DNA of 64,000 nucleotides. Origin: Verrucomicrobiota bacterium. Its GTDB lineage: Bacteria > Verrucomicrobiota > Kiritimatiellia > CAIQIC01. Below are positions 15,040-23,005 of this stretch, one piece after another (the first letter of the stretch is position 1; the number at the start of each line of letters is the position of its first letter). Where the stretch lies: the NCBI GenBank assembly GCA_004321905.1, contig SCQF01000023.1:1-64000 (forward strand). The letters run 5' to 3'. A program made the translations under genes and the position numbers. Under the pieces are notes generated by a model. That model was given only the letters and a program-made list of their open reading frames with translations, was not told the origin of the DNA and did no database searches.

Positions 15040-15972
15040 ATGAAACCCAACCTATCGCACCGTTGTGTCCTGCTTCTCGCGCTCCTGCTGCTGACCTGCT
15101 CCGCGTACGCCGCGCGCCGAGCCGACCACGTGTTCATCATTAGCTTGGATGGCGGTAAGCCTGCGGTCATCCACCAAAGCAAGATGCCGACGCTCAACCA
15201 ACTCGTGGCCGAAGGCGCGTGCACGTGGGGCGCGCAAACAATTTTCCCCAGCATCACCCTGCCTTCGCACACCTCGATGCTAACCGGCGTATTGCCCGCG
15301 AAGCATCACATCACGTGGAACAGTTACAAGCCGGACGCAGGTGTGGTGCAGGTTCCCACCGTGTTCGCGCTGGTGAAGAAAGCCGGCTGCGCCACGGCCA
15401 TGTTCGTTGGCAAAGAAAAGTTCAAGCACCTGCTGCAACCGGGGACGGTGGACGAGTTCAGCTACAACCGTAATATCAGCGGCGAAGTGACCAAGATAAT
15501 GGCGGGTGACGCGAAGCCGAGCAAGGAAGGCACGGTCATGACCGCGCACGTCGCCGCTAATGCCGCCGCCTACCTCGCGGCGCAAAAACCGAACCTATGC
15601 TTCATCCACTTCACCGATACCGATAGCGCGGGCCACAAGCACGGCTGGGGATCGCCGGAGCAGGTCAAAGCGTTTGCCGACGAAGATGCCGGCTTGGCTG
15701 TGGTGCTGCAGGCCATCCGCAAAGCCGGTCTCGCCGCATCCAGCGTCGTCATCATCACCGCCGATCACGGCGGGCACGCCAAAACGCATGGCGCAAATAT
15801 TCCCGACGACATGACCATTCCGTGGATCGCCTGGGGCAAGGGCGTGAAGCAACATTTCACCATCACCGCGCCGGTGATGACCTGCGACACGACGGCGACC
15901 GCGCTCTGGCTGCTCGATGTGCCGCGCCCGACCGAACTCGACGGCCAGCCGGTCACCAGCGCCTTTGAATAA
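15040..15972 (+). CDS. Exported alkaline-phosphatase-superfamily phosphodiesterase (NPP-like)
   Basis: This 310-residue protein has a signal peptide (VLLLALLLLTCSAYAA) and the type I phosphodiesterase/nucleotide pyrophosphatase pattern: first metal Asp in ISLDGGKPAV, nucleophile Thr in FPSITLPSHTSMLTG, then HFTDTDSAGHKHG and ITADHGGHAKTHG for the second metal site. It should hydrolyse phosphodiester or phosphomonoester bonds in the periplasm. ATG 15040 puts the signal peptide at the N terminus; ATG 15028 is possible. The palindrome pair at 15980-16030 separates it from the convergent DUF4266 gene. Confidence 0.85.
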   Translation: MKPNLSHRCVLLLALLLLTCSAYAARRADHVFIISLDGGKPAVIHQSKMPTLNQLVAEGACTWGAQTIFPSITLPSHTSMLTGVLPAKHHITWNSYKPDAGVVQVPTVFALVKKAGCATAMFVGKEKFKHLLQPGTVDEFSYNRNISGEVTKIMAGDAKPSKEGTVMTAHVAANAAAYLAAQKPNLCFIHFTDTDSAGHKHGWGSPEQVKAFADEDAGLAVVLQAIRKAGLAASSVVIITADHGGHAKTHGANIPDDMTIPWIAWGKGVKQHFTITAPVMTCDTTATALWLLDVPRPTELDGQPVTSAFE

Positions 15973-15979
15973 CGGATGT

Positions 15980-16030
15980 TTTTCCAAGGTTTGGAAAACC
16001 GGCGTGCATGATTTTCCAAGCCTTGGAAAA
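15980..16030. repeat. Palindrome pair, centres 15989 (G) and 16021 (C)
   Basis: Two near-perfect copies 32 bp apart occupy almost the whole gap between two convergent genes. Confidence 0.9.
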
Positions 16031-16038
16031 AGCGCGCG

Positions 16039-16260
16039 TCAATTACAACCGCAGCCGCCGCCACCCACACCACGCCCGCCGGAAGCCGCTTCGCGAGTGA
16101 AATAAATGTGATCGGAAAATCCGTCGCCCAGCGGATCGCGGTCGGACCGCATGGTGTAGTCGGCCAGTGTGCCGCGCTGCCATGGTTTGACGTTGGCGCA
16201 GCCGGCGAGGTTCAGCGCCAAACCGGCCAACGCGACGGAAAAGAGCAGGACGGATTTCAT
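16039..16260 (-). CDS. DUF4266 small lipoprotein
   Basis: This 73-residue protein has a lipoprotein signal (LAGC, lipidated Cys about residue 21) and a short mature part with WQRGTLADYTMRSDRDPLGDGFSDHIYFTREA, ending in a glycine-rich GGGGCGCN tail. This is the DUF4266 pattern, which is found beside thioredoxin-like, ApbE and DUF3570 genes as here. Its biochemical role is not established; a link to extracytosolic flavin or redox chemistry is inferred from context. It is the last gene of the four-gene minus-strand unit. Confidence 0.9.
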   Translation of the reverse strand: MKSVLLFSVALAGLALNLAGCANVKPWQRGTLADYTMRSDRDPLGDGFSDHIYFTREAASGGRGVGGGGCGCN

Positions 16261-16267
16261 GACAGCC

Positions 16268-16786
16268 TCATTTCTCCGCGAGCAGTTTTTCGATTTCCCG
16301 CTTCAACTGCTCAACGGTTTCTGCGCCACGAAAGCCGACGTGCGAAAAGCGTATGACGCCATGGCGATCCACCAAAAATGATGTCGGCATGGATTCTACA
16401 CCGGCGGCGGCAACGAGTTTCTGCTCGGCGTCGCGCACGACGGAAAAGCTGACGGGGTGATCTTTGAGGAAGGCATCCATGTCATCCGCTTTGTCATCAA
16501 CGCTGACCGCGCACACGACGAGGCCGCGGCTGCGGTAGCTCTGATTCAGTTGGTCGAGTTCCGGGAAGGAGCGTTTGCACGGCCCGCACCACGAGGCCCA
16601 GAAATCGAGTAGCACGACGCGGTCGGCGGTGGCGGGGACACGGCCCGCCAAGCCGTAGCCGGTGAGCGCGGGCAACTTTTCGCCTACTTTCCACGCCGCC
16701 AACAAAGGCAGCACGGCACAAGCAAGCAGCGCGGCGGTCATACCAATGAGCCGGTGTGTGCGTTTAGGCCACATTTTTGATTTCAT
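16268..16786 (-). CDS. TlpA/ResA-like thiol-disulfide oxidoreductase
   Basis: This 172-residue protein has a membrane-spanning or cleavable N terminus (about 12-30) followed by a thioredoxin fold with WCGPC (Cys67, Cys70) and a cis-Pro loop (ESMPTSF). It should act as a periplasmic thiol reductant. The start 16786 is supported by GGAGG ten bases upstream; it overlaps the end of apbE by 23 bp. A longer frame to 16888 is a shadow over apbE. It is part of the DUF3570-apbE-tlpA-DUF4266 operon. Confidence 0.92.
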   Translation of the reverse strand: MKSKMWPKRTHRLIGMTAALLACAVLPLLAAWKVGEKLPALTGYGLAGRVPATADRVVLLDFWASWCGPCKRSFPELDQLNQSYRSRGLVVCAVSVDDKADDMDAFLKDHPVSFSVVRDAEQKLVAAAGVESMPTSFLVDRHGVIRFSHVGFRGAETVEQLKREIEKLLAEK

Positions 16787-17759
16787 ATTTTTGGAACCTC
16801 CGGGTTTGAAAGAGACCTTGATCCGCCCAGATGCAACCCGCGGCACCAGGCGTTTGTTCAAAAAGTTTAGAGCCTTCGGCAACGCCAAGGATGCACGCCA
16901 CCGTGGTCAAGATGCCGGCCTCGGTGCACGTGGGCGCGATGGACCACGCCGCGTGTACGCCACTCTGCGCCGGCCGACCGGTGCGCGGGTCCATGAGATG
17001 CGCGTAATGCCGGCCTGCCACTTCGACATAACGGCGGTAGTCGCCGGAACAACACAGCGCGGCATCGGTCAAGGCCACGCCGCCCCAACACGCATCGGGC
17101 TGCGCGGGATGCTCCAAGCCCAATCGCCAGTCGCCACCTTCGGGCGGCGAGCCACCAACGCGCAAGTCACGGCCAAAATCCACCAGCACATCGCGAATGC
17201 CCCGGCGTTGCGCGAGCGCAAAAACGTGGTCCACGGCGTACTCTTTGCCGATGCCACCGAGGTCCAGCGCCAAACCGGCGCGCGTCAATCGCGCCCGACC
17301 CTTCGCCCGCTCAACGTTGTGCCAGCCAATCCGCGTCAGCAGCGCCATAATTTCGTCATGGGAAGGCACATGGAGCGGCTGTTGGCGTAAGTTCCAGAGT
17401 TGTTCCGCCGTGCCCACAGTGGGATCAAAAACGCCACCGGTTTTCCAGTGGAACCAGTCACAAAGGGCAAATAGCTCCTGCGCTTCTGCGTCTAATTCAA
17501 GCCACGCGCCATTACCAGCGCCAGCATTGAGGCGGCTGACCAAACTGGTGGGGATGAAACGCGAGAAGCGCACTTCAAAATCGGCCAGCCAGCGCAGTGC
17601 TTCCGCCAAAAATTCCCTGGCCGTCACTGCCGATGGCGCCCGGAAGAGCAATGTGTTTTGCGTCCCCATGGCTGGGAAAGTCAGCCGTGTATAATCGCCG
17701 TGATGCTGTGGCGCACAAGCCGTCATCCGGGCTAGTAAAGCTGTGACGGTCAGAGCCAT
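16764..17759 (-). CDS. apbE: FAD:protein FMN transferase (ApbE)
   Basis: This 331-residue protein transfers FMN from FAD to a Thr or Ser of target proteins outside the cytoplasm. It has the ApbE hallmarks: MGTQNTLLF near the start, LDLGGIGKEYAVD, and YAHLMDPRTGRPAQSGVHAAWSIAPTC with the Mg/FAD-binding segment. The N terminus is short and may act as a signal. The start overlaps the DUF3570 stop. No protein with the usual DGxSGAT flavinylation motif was seen in this window, so the acceptor may be DUF4266, DUF3570 or encoded elsewhere. Confidence 0.93.
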   Translation of the reverse strand: MALTVTALLARMTACAPQHHGDYTRLTFPAMGTQNTLLFRAPSAVTAREFLAEALRWLADFEVRFSRFIPTSLVSRLNAGAGNGAWLELDAEAQELFALCDWFHWKTGGVFDPTVGTAEQLWNLRQQPLHVPSHDEIMALLTRIGWHNVERAKGRARLTRAGLALDLGGIGKEYAVDHVFALAQRRGIRDVLVDFGRDLRVGGSPPEGGDWRLGLEHPAQPDACWGGVALTDAALCCSGDYRRYVEVAGRHYAHLMDPRTGRPAQSGVHAAWSIAPTCTEAGILTTVACILGVAEGSKLFEQTPGAAGCIWADQGLFQTRRFQKYEIKNVA

Positions 17760-19234
17760 AGCGTTGCTCCGATCATGACGATGGTGGCGCCGGGATAGGC
17801 GTCCGGCGAGGTGACGCCGTCGTGGCCTTGTTCCTCATAGCGCTCCACATCAAGGTCAAAGGAGAGCGTCTTGGAAGGCATCCAGATAAGTTTCAGACCA
17901 TAGCCCACCGCGCTGAGTTCCGAGAGGCGGTAATCGGCGGAATAAAATTCCGGCGTGCCACTGAAGCGCACCGCGTAGAAATCCGCGGCGCTCTGCTGGT
18001 AGTAGCGCAGCATGGGCCGCAGGGTGAATTCGCGGCTGAGTTTCTGATACCATGCAAACGTCACGGTGTTGGCCGTGATGTTGAAGGTGTCGTGATAGTA
18101 GCGATAGCTAAGTTCGGCGCTGGCATCCATGCTCTCCAGATAGCGTGTCAGCGCGAGATAAAGAATCTGCTTATTGCGATCTTCCGGGCGACGCTCAGGC
18201 ACCAACTCGCCGTTGAGTTCCACCACTTTGTAGGGATCGGTCAGATAGCCCTGCGCCCGCCCCAACGTGAGGTTGAGTGTGACGAAAGTTTTGGGGTCGA
18301 GCAATTGCGTGACGCCGACGATGCCTTCATAGGTGTTTTTCGTGGCGGCGTCGGGCTGCCAGAAACCTTGCACAAGATCATGGTTGGCAGAGACGCCCAG
18401 CAGCAAAGTGGTGTTCTTTTGATTGAAATTGATCGAGTCGCGCAAGGTCAACCCCTTGGAGTTATAATCGGATTCCGTGCTGTACGCGAACTGGGCCGCC
18501 ACCGTATGCGCTCCGATTATTTTATCCAACTCCAACGTCAACCCATAGCGATGATCACTGGAACTGGCCGTGGGCACCTTGGCGGCGGGGGCCGGGGTTG
18601 CTGGCGTTGGTGTCGCGGCTGCGGGCGCGTTGCCGGATGCCGGCGCAGAACTACCACCTGAAGATGTGCCGCCACCGCCCGATGACGGCGGGGATGGCGT
18701 GGGTGCTGGAGCCGGCGCAGGCGTGGCGCCCGCTTTGGCCCATGTTTTCAAAGGCACAACCGCAACATTCCGCACATTACCCACGCGATGCAACCGACGA
18801 TCAGCATGTTCGATCCCGTGGTCACCACCATCTTCAGTCGGCGGATTCACCACGGGAGCCGGACTGGAAACGGTGGTCGGCGGTATATGAACGATGGGGG
18901 CGCCGGTGGGCGCAGTGGCGGACGCGGTCGGTGCGGGTGGCGCGCCGGTGGGCGTCGCACCGGAGATGGCGTTATAGACGCCTTCCATCTTGATGCTCAG
19001 CGTGGGCGTAATCTCGGTTTCGAACGACGCAGATGGCGCCAACACTTGCATGCGGTCGCCATCTTCTTTGTAGTAGAGCGTCTTGAAATCAACCCGCTCT
19101 TCGGCTTGGGCACGGCGTGAGGGAAGCAGCGGCAAAAGTACGGTCAGAACCAGTGCTTTTCCCCGTGAAGACCAAGGTGTTGGGCGGCTTAAGGCTTTTA
19201 CGATATGTACAGCATTCAATTTTTTTATCCGCAT
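17750..19234 (-). CDS. DUF3570 outer-membrane beta-barrel protein
   Basis: This 494-residue protein starts with a long signal region (cleavage near RAQA-EE), followed by a segment rich in Pro, Ala, Gly, Ser and Thr (about 90-215), then a C-terminal barrel of alternating beta strands (FVTLNLTLGRAQGYL, ASAELSYRYYHDTF, SFDLDVERYEEQGHDG) ending in TLWL. Length and pattern match DUF3570. It leads the operon with apbE, tlpA and DUF4266. A TTGACA-N16-TACGGT promoter lies upstream. The low-complexity insert is unusually long and could span the periplasm or cell surface. Confidence 0.88.
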   Translation of the reverse strand: MRIKKLNAVHIVKALSRPTPWSSRGKALVLTVLLPLLPSRRAQAEERVDFKTLYYKEDGDRMQVLAPSASFETEITPTLSIKMEGVYNAISGATPTGAPPAPTASATAPTGAPIVHIPPTTVSSPAPVVNPPTEDGGDHGIEHADRRLHRVGNVRNVAVVPLKTWAKAGATPAPAPAPTPSPPSSGGGGTSSGGSSAPASGNAPAAATPTPATPAPAAKVPTASSSDHRYGLTLELDKIIGAHTVAAQFAYSTESDYNSKGLTLRDSINFNQKNTTLLLGVSANHDLVQGFWQPDAATKNTYEGIVGVTQLLDPKTFVTLNLTLGRAQGYLTDPYKVVELNGELVPERRPEDRNKQILYLALTRYLESMDASAELSYRYYHDTFNITANTVTFAWYQKLSREFTLRPMLRYYQQSAADFYAVRFSGTPEFYSADYRLSELSAVGYGLKLIWMPSKTLSFDLDVERYEEQGHDGVTSPDAYPGATIVMIGATLWL

Positions 19235-19274
19235 GAAATATTCCTAAAAGCTGTGCTTTCGCCGAAACTCCACC

Positions 19275-19302
19275 ACCGTACTAGGTGATGGTAAAATGTC
19301 AA
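19275..19302 (-). promoter_or_regulatory. Candidate sigma70-type promoter for the DUF3570 operon
   Basis: On the minus strand TTGACA (19302-19297) and TACGGT (19280-19275) are separated by 16 bp, 41 bp before the start codon. The -35 is perfect, the -10 weak. Confidence 0.45.
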
Positions 19303-19339
19303 ATGCACAAAAAATTTAGTCTCGGGATGAAGCGCGTGT

Positions 19340-19345
19340 TATAAT
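19340..19345 (+). promoter_or_regulatory. -10 box TATAAT of a probably leaderless gene
   Basis: A perfect TATAAT ends 6 bp before GTG 19352 and 9 bp before ATG 19355, so the message would begin at the start codon. There is no ribosome binding site. Confidence 0.55.
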
Positions 19346-19354
19346 TCGCACGTG

Positions 19355-20077
19355 ATGAATCTGCAGGGGCAAACTGCTTTGGTAACCGGGGGTGCCGTGC
19401 GCATCGGACGTGCGATTTGCGAGGCGCTGGCGGCCAGCGGCGTGAATGTGGTGATTCACCACCGCCATTCGGCCACGGACGCCGAAACCTTGCGTGCCGA
19501 CATGGAGCGGCGGGGCGTGCGCGCCTGGACGCTAGGCGCCGATTTGTCTTCCGAGGCAACCTGCGAAGCTTTGGTGCAACGCGCGGTAGCGACCGCCAGC
19601 CAGCTCGATATCCTCATCAACAACGCCGCGGTCTTTCACAAAGACACCCTGCGTGCGACGACAGAAGAAAAATTACTGACCGGGTTCTGGCCCAACCTCT
19701 TCGCACCGCTGCTGCTCATCCGCGCTTTTGCCCGACACAGCCAGGGCGGGAAAATCGTCAACTTGCTCGACCGCCGCATCGCCGGCCACGACACCGACTG
19801 CGTTCCGTATCTGCTGACGAAAAAAGCGCTGGCGGAGTTGACGCAACTGGCGGCCTTGGAACTCGCGCCACGTTTCACCGTCAACGGCGTCGCCCCCGGC
19901 GCGGTACTGCCGCCGCCGGGCAAAGGCGCGGACTACCTTCACGATCAGGCCGGCCCCGTGCCGCTGCAACGGCACCCCACCCCGGCGGAAATCGCTGCTG
20001 CCGTACTCGCGCTGTTGCAAAACGACGCCGTCACCGGACAAATTCTTTTTGTGGATGGCGGCCAGCATCTGCTCTAA
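19355..20077 (+). CDS. Pteridine-reductase-like short-chain dehydrogenase
   Basis: This 240-residue SDR has the cofactor motif TGGAVRIGRAI, with an R typical of NADPH-dependent pteridine reductases, then NNAAVF and the catalytic region NLLDRRIAGHDTDCVPYLLTKKAL. Asp replaces the classical Ser before Tyr-x3-Lys, exactly as in PTR1/FolM-type enzymes. It therefore probably reduces dihydropterins (dihydrofolate or dihydromonapterin). The C-terminal ITGQILFVDGGQHL is the usual SDR end. GTG 19352 is an alternative start. Confidence 0.8.
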   Translation: MNLQGQTALVTGGAVRIGRAICEALAASGVNVVIHHRHSATDAETLRADMERRGVRAWTLGADLSSEATCEALVQRAVATASQLDILINNAAVFHKDTLRATTEEKLLTGFWPNLFAPLLLIRAFARHSQGGKIVNLLDRRIAGHDTDCVPYLLTKKALAELTQLAALELAPRFTVNGVAPGAVLPPPGKGADYLHDQAGPVPLQRHPTPAEIAAAVLALLQNDAVTGQILFVDGGQHLL

Positions 20078-20079
20078 AA

Positions 20080-20098
20080 TTTTCCAAGGCTTGGAAAC
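20080..20098. repeat. Single palindrome, centre 20089
   Basis: TTTTCCAAGGCTTGGAAA directly follows the SDR stop codon. No partner at 32 bp. Confidence 0.85.
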
Positions 20099-20225
20099 TC
20101 ATGCAAAAATAATGCGGTAATTCGCGGAAATCACTTGACCCGCCGCCGCGTATTCGCACAATGCGTTCACGTTGGGTGCGCACTCTTCAGCACGCCGCAA
20201 CAGGGCAGTGAAAGGAACAGGGATC

Positions 20226-21677
20226 ATGGCGGGAAACAACCGGAAAGTATTGATGGTGGGCTATGGCGCGGTGGCGCAGTGTGCGCTGCCGCTGCTGATC
20301 AAAGAGGCCAAGATCCCCGGCAAGCACATCACCGTGCTCGATTTCGAGGACCGCCGCGATCAACTCAAACCGTGGATGGCGCAGGGCGTGCACTTCGTCC
20401 AGCAGCGCATCGTGCGCGACAACCTCGGCCTACTGTTGAGCCAGCATCTTCGCGCCGGCGATCTGCTGATTGACCTCGCTTGGAATATTGATTGCCTCGT
20501 CCTGCTCAAGTGGTGCCACGAGCATGGTGTGCTTTATATCAACACGTCGGTCGAATTGTGGGACCCCTACGAACACTCCAAGCGCGCCAAGCCGCAGGAG
20601 ATGACGCTCTATTGGCGGCAGATGAACATCCGCCGGATGCTCGCGCGCTGGAAGACGCCCGGCCCAACCGCCGTCCTCGAGCACGGCGCCAACCCCGGCT
20701 TGATTTCCCACTGGACCAAGCGCGGCCTGATTGACATTGCCGAACGTCTTCTGGAAGAAGGCCAGGTCAGCGGTCATAAGGAGGAGTTGCTCCGCGATCA
20801 TCTGCGTACGCGTTCTTTCAATCACCTCGCGATGCAACTTGGCGTCAAGGTCATCCATTGCAGCGAACGCGATACACAGCTCACCGAGCGCCCCAAAGAG
20901 GTGAACGAGTTCGTCAACACCTGGAGCATCGAAGGGTTCCGCGAGGAAGGCATCACCACCGCCGAACTGGGCTGGGGTACGCACGAAAAGCAACTGCCGG
21001 CCAATGCTTTCACGCATCCCGATGGCCCGCAGAACCAAATCTGCCTCGCGCGCATGGGCATCAACACCCGCGTCCGCTCCTGGGTGCCCTATTACGACAT
21101 CGTCGGCATGGTCGTCCGTCACGGCGAGGCGTTCTCCATCTCCGACCATCTCACGGTCTGGAAGGATGACCAGCCGATCTACCGCCCGACCGTCCACTAT
21201 GCCTACTGTCCGTGCAACTCCGCCATCCTCTCACTCGAAGAACTGCGCGCACGCAGCTACGAGTTGCAGCCGAAGCTCCGCATCATGCGCGACGAGATCA
21301 CCCGCGGCAGCGACATCCTCGGCGCGCTGCTCATGGGGCATGCGTATAATTCCTGGTGGACCGGCAGCGACTTGAGCATTGAAGAAAGTCGCCATCTTGT
21401 TCCGCACCAGAATGCCACGACATTGCAGGTGGCGATCTCCGTCGTCGCTGCTTCCCTCTGGATGATGGAGAACCCTGAGCGCGGCGTGCTTGCGCCTGAC
21501 GATCTCCCGCACGACTACATCCTGAAAATCGCCGATCCCTATCTGGGCAACAACCTATCCATTCCGTCGGACTGGACGCCCTTGCAGAACTACTACAACC
21601 CCTTCCGCAAATTCAACAAGCCCGATCTCGATTTAAAGGACCCGTGGCAATTCAAAAACTTTTTGGTGCAAGACTGA
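20226..21677 (+). CDS. hss: Homospermidine synthase
   Basis: This 483-residue NAD-dependent enzyme makes homospermidine from two putrescines, or putrescine plus spermidine. It shows the N-terminal nucleotide-binding VLMVGYGAVAQCALPLL, the conserved AVLEHGANPGLISHWTKRGL and a long C-terminal saccharopine-dehydrogenase-like region. Length matches bacterial HSS. ATG 20226 follows AAAGGAAC; a longer frame from 20172 has no ribosome binding site. TTGACC (20135-20140) followed by a weak -10 may be its promoter. The decarboxylase gene 11 bp downstream supplies putrescine. Confidence 0.93.
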   Translation: MAGNNRKVLMVGYGAVAQCALPLLIKEAKIPGKHITVLDFEDRRDQLKPWMAQGVHFVQQRIVRDNLGLLLSQHLRAGDLLIDLAWNIDCLVLLKWCHEHGVLYINTSVELWDPYEHSKRAKPQEMTLYWRQMNIRRMLARWKTPGPTAVLEHGANPGLISHWTKRGLIDIAERLLEEGQVSGHKEELLRDHLRTRSFNHLAMQLGVKVIHCSERDTQLTERPKEVNEFVNTWSIEGFREEGITTAELGWGTHEKQLPANAFTHPDGPQNQICLARMGINTRVRSWVPYYDIVGMVVRHGEAFSISDHLTVWKDDQPIYRPTVHYAYCPCNSAILSLEELRARSYELQPKLRIMRDEITRGSDILGALLMGHAYNSWWTGSDLSIEESRHLVPHQNATTLQVAISVVAASLWMMENPERGVLAPDDLPHDYILKIADPYLGNNLSIPSDWTPLQNYYNPFRKFNKPDLDLKDPWQFKNFLVQD

Positions 21678-21688
21678 AAAAGGAAACT

Positions 21689-22831
21689 ATGGTCGCCAAA
21701 CCGCTCCTCAAGAAACTCGCCAAGGAACACGGCACGCCGCTGTTCGTGGTGGATCACGAGCAACTCCGCCGCAACCTGGCCGAGTTCAAACGCTGGCTGC
21801 CGCGCGTCCAGCCCTATTACGCGGTCAAAGCCAACTCGCTGCCGGAAATTGTCCGCACGCTCTACCGCGCCGGCGCCAGCTTCGACGTCGCCTCACTGCC
21901 GGAATTTCTGTGCGTCCATGAGAACATCAAGGACCTTCCCGCCAAGGAGCGCCAGGACTTCATCTGGGACAAAATCATCTACGCCAACCCGATCAAGGCC
22001 ATCGCGACGCTGAAGACGCTCGACCAATACAAGCCGCTGGTCACCTACGACAATTACGAGGAAATCCGCAAAGTCAAAAAGTATGCGCCGCACGCCGGCA
22101 TGGTGCTGCGCCTCAAGGTGCCGAACACTGGCGCGATGGTCGAACTCTCCTCCAAGTTTGGCGCCGCGCCGGGCGAAGCCGTCAACTTGATCGAAGCCTC
22201 CGAGAAAGCCGGCCTGACCGTCGAAGGTTTGAGCTTTCACGTTGGCAGCCAGACGACGAATTTCCAGAACTACGTTCAAGCCTTGAACCTCGCCGCTGAT
22301 ATTCTCAAAGAAGCGCGCGCCCGCGGTTATCGGCAGATGAAGCAACTCGACATCGGCGGCGGCTTCCCCGCACCCTACGACGCCAACGTCCAACCGCTCC
22401 GCGAGCTGGCCAAGATTCTCAACAGCGAAATCAAGCGCCTGTTCCCGAAGGACGTCCAAATCCTCGCCGAACCCGGCCGCTTCCTCGTCGCCACCGCCTG
22501 CACCTCCGTCGCGCAAGTCATCGGCAAAGCTGACCGCGACGGCCGCCGCTGCTACTACATCAACGACGGCGTCTATCACACCTACTCCGGGATCATCTTC
22601 GATCACTGCAAATATCCGGTGAAGGCGTTCAAAAAAGGCCCGACGCAAATCTGCGCCGTCTTCGGCCCCACCTGCGACGCGCTCGACACCATCTCGCTGA
22701 CCGAGGAACTGCCCGACCTCGACCTCGGCGATCTGGTCTATAGCGAGAACATCGGCGCCTATAGCCACGCCTCCAGCACCTACTTCAACGGCTTCCCGCC
22801 CGCCCAAGTCGTCCACATCAACCAAGCTTAA
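21689..22831 (+). CDS. Alanine-racemase-fold PLP decarboxylase (ornithine decarboxylase type)
   Basis: This 380-residue fold-type III decarboxylase has the PLP lysine in YYAVKANS, the glycine loop GGGFPAPY, the phosphate site AEPGRF and the substrate loop VFGPTCDALD whose Cys comes from the partner subunit. The short eukaryote-like length and pairing with homospermidine synthase favour ornithine as substrate, giving putrescine; lysine or diaminopimelate analogues are not excluded by sequence alone. ATG 21689 follows AAGGAAA. Together the two genes form a homospermidine pathway. Confidence 0.9.
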   Translation: MVAKPLLKKLAKEHGTPLFVVDHEQLRRNLAEFKRWLPRVQPYYAVKANSLPEIVRTLYRAGASFDVASLPEFLCVHENIKDLPAKERQDFIWDKIIYANPIKAIATLKTLDQYKPLVTYDNYEEIRKVKKYAPHAGMVLRLKVPNTGAMVELSSKFGAAPGEAVNLIEASEKAGLTVEGLSFHVGSQTTNFQNYVQALNLAADILKEARARGYRQMKQLDIGGGFPAPYDANVQPLRELAKILNSEIKRLFPKDVQILAEPGRFLVATACTSVAQVIGKADRDGRRCYYINDGVYHTYSGIIFDHCKYPVKAFKKGPTQICAVFGPTCDALDTISLTEELPDLDLGDLVYSENIGAYSHASSTYFNGFPPAQVVHINQA

Positions 22832-22872
22832 TGTGATTTCGATTACGGCTCGGCAAGGCGACGACCTGCGTT

Positions 22873-22951
22873 TTGTGGGCGGGATCTCCAACTCCCGCGC
22901 AATCCGCGTATGACGAGCAATAGACGCGGGAGCTGGAGCCCCCGCCCACAA
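22873..22951. repeat. Long GC-rich hairpin (REP-like)
   Basis: TTGTGGGCGGGATCTCCAAC and GCTGGAGCCCCCGCCCACAA form an imperfect stem that continues into CTCCCGCG/CGCGGGAG, with a loop of about 25 bases. It lies 3' of the decarboxylase gene and could be a dispersed repeat or stabilise the mRNA end. No T-tract follows. Confidence 0.6.
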
Positions 22952-22963
22952 GAATTTTCCCCG

Positions 22964-23005
22964 ACTTCCAAGCCTTGGAAAATTGTACGGTTGAGTTTTC
23001 CAAGT
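22964..23005. repeat. Palindrome pair, centres 22973 and 23005; second copy split by an IS30 element
   Basis: The first copy is intact. Of the second only TTTTCCAAGT remains left of the IS; its other half, CCTTGGAAC, is at 23927-23935. The centre of the split copy is again 32 bp from the first. Confidence 0.8.

Noticed and set aside
14697-15272. 191-codon minus-strand frame across the integron-like gap
   Set aside because: It overlaps the start of the phosphodiesterase gene and the integrase remnant in antisense and resembles no protein.
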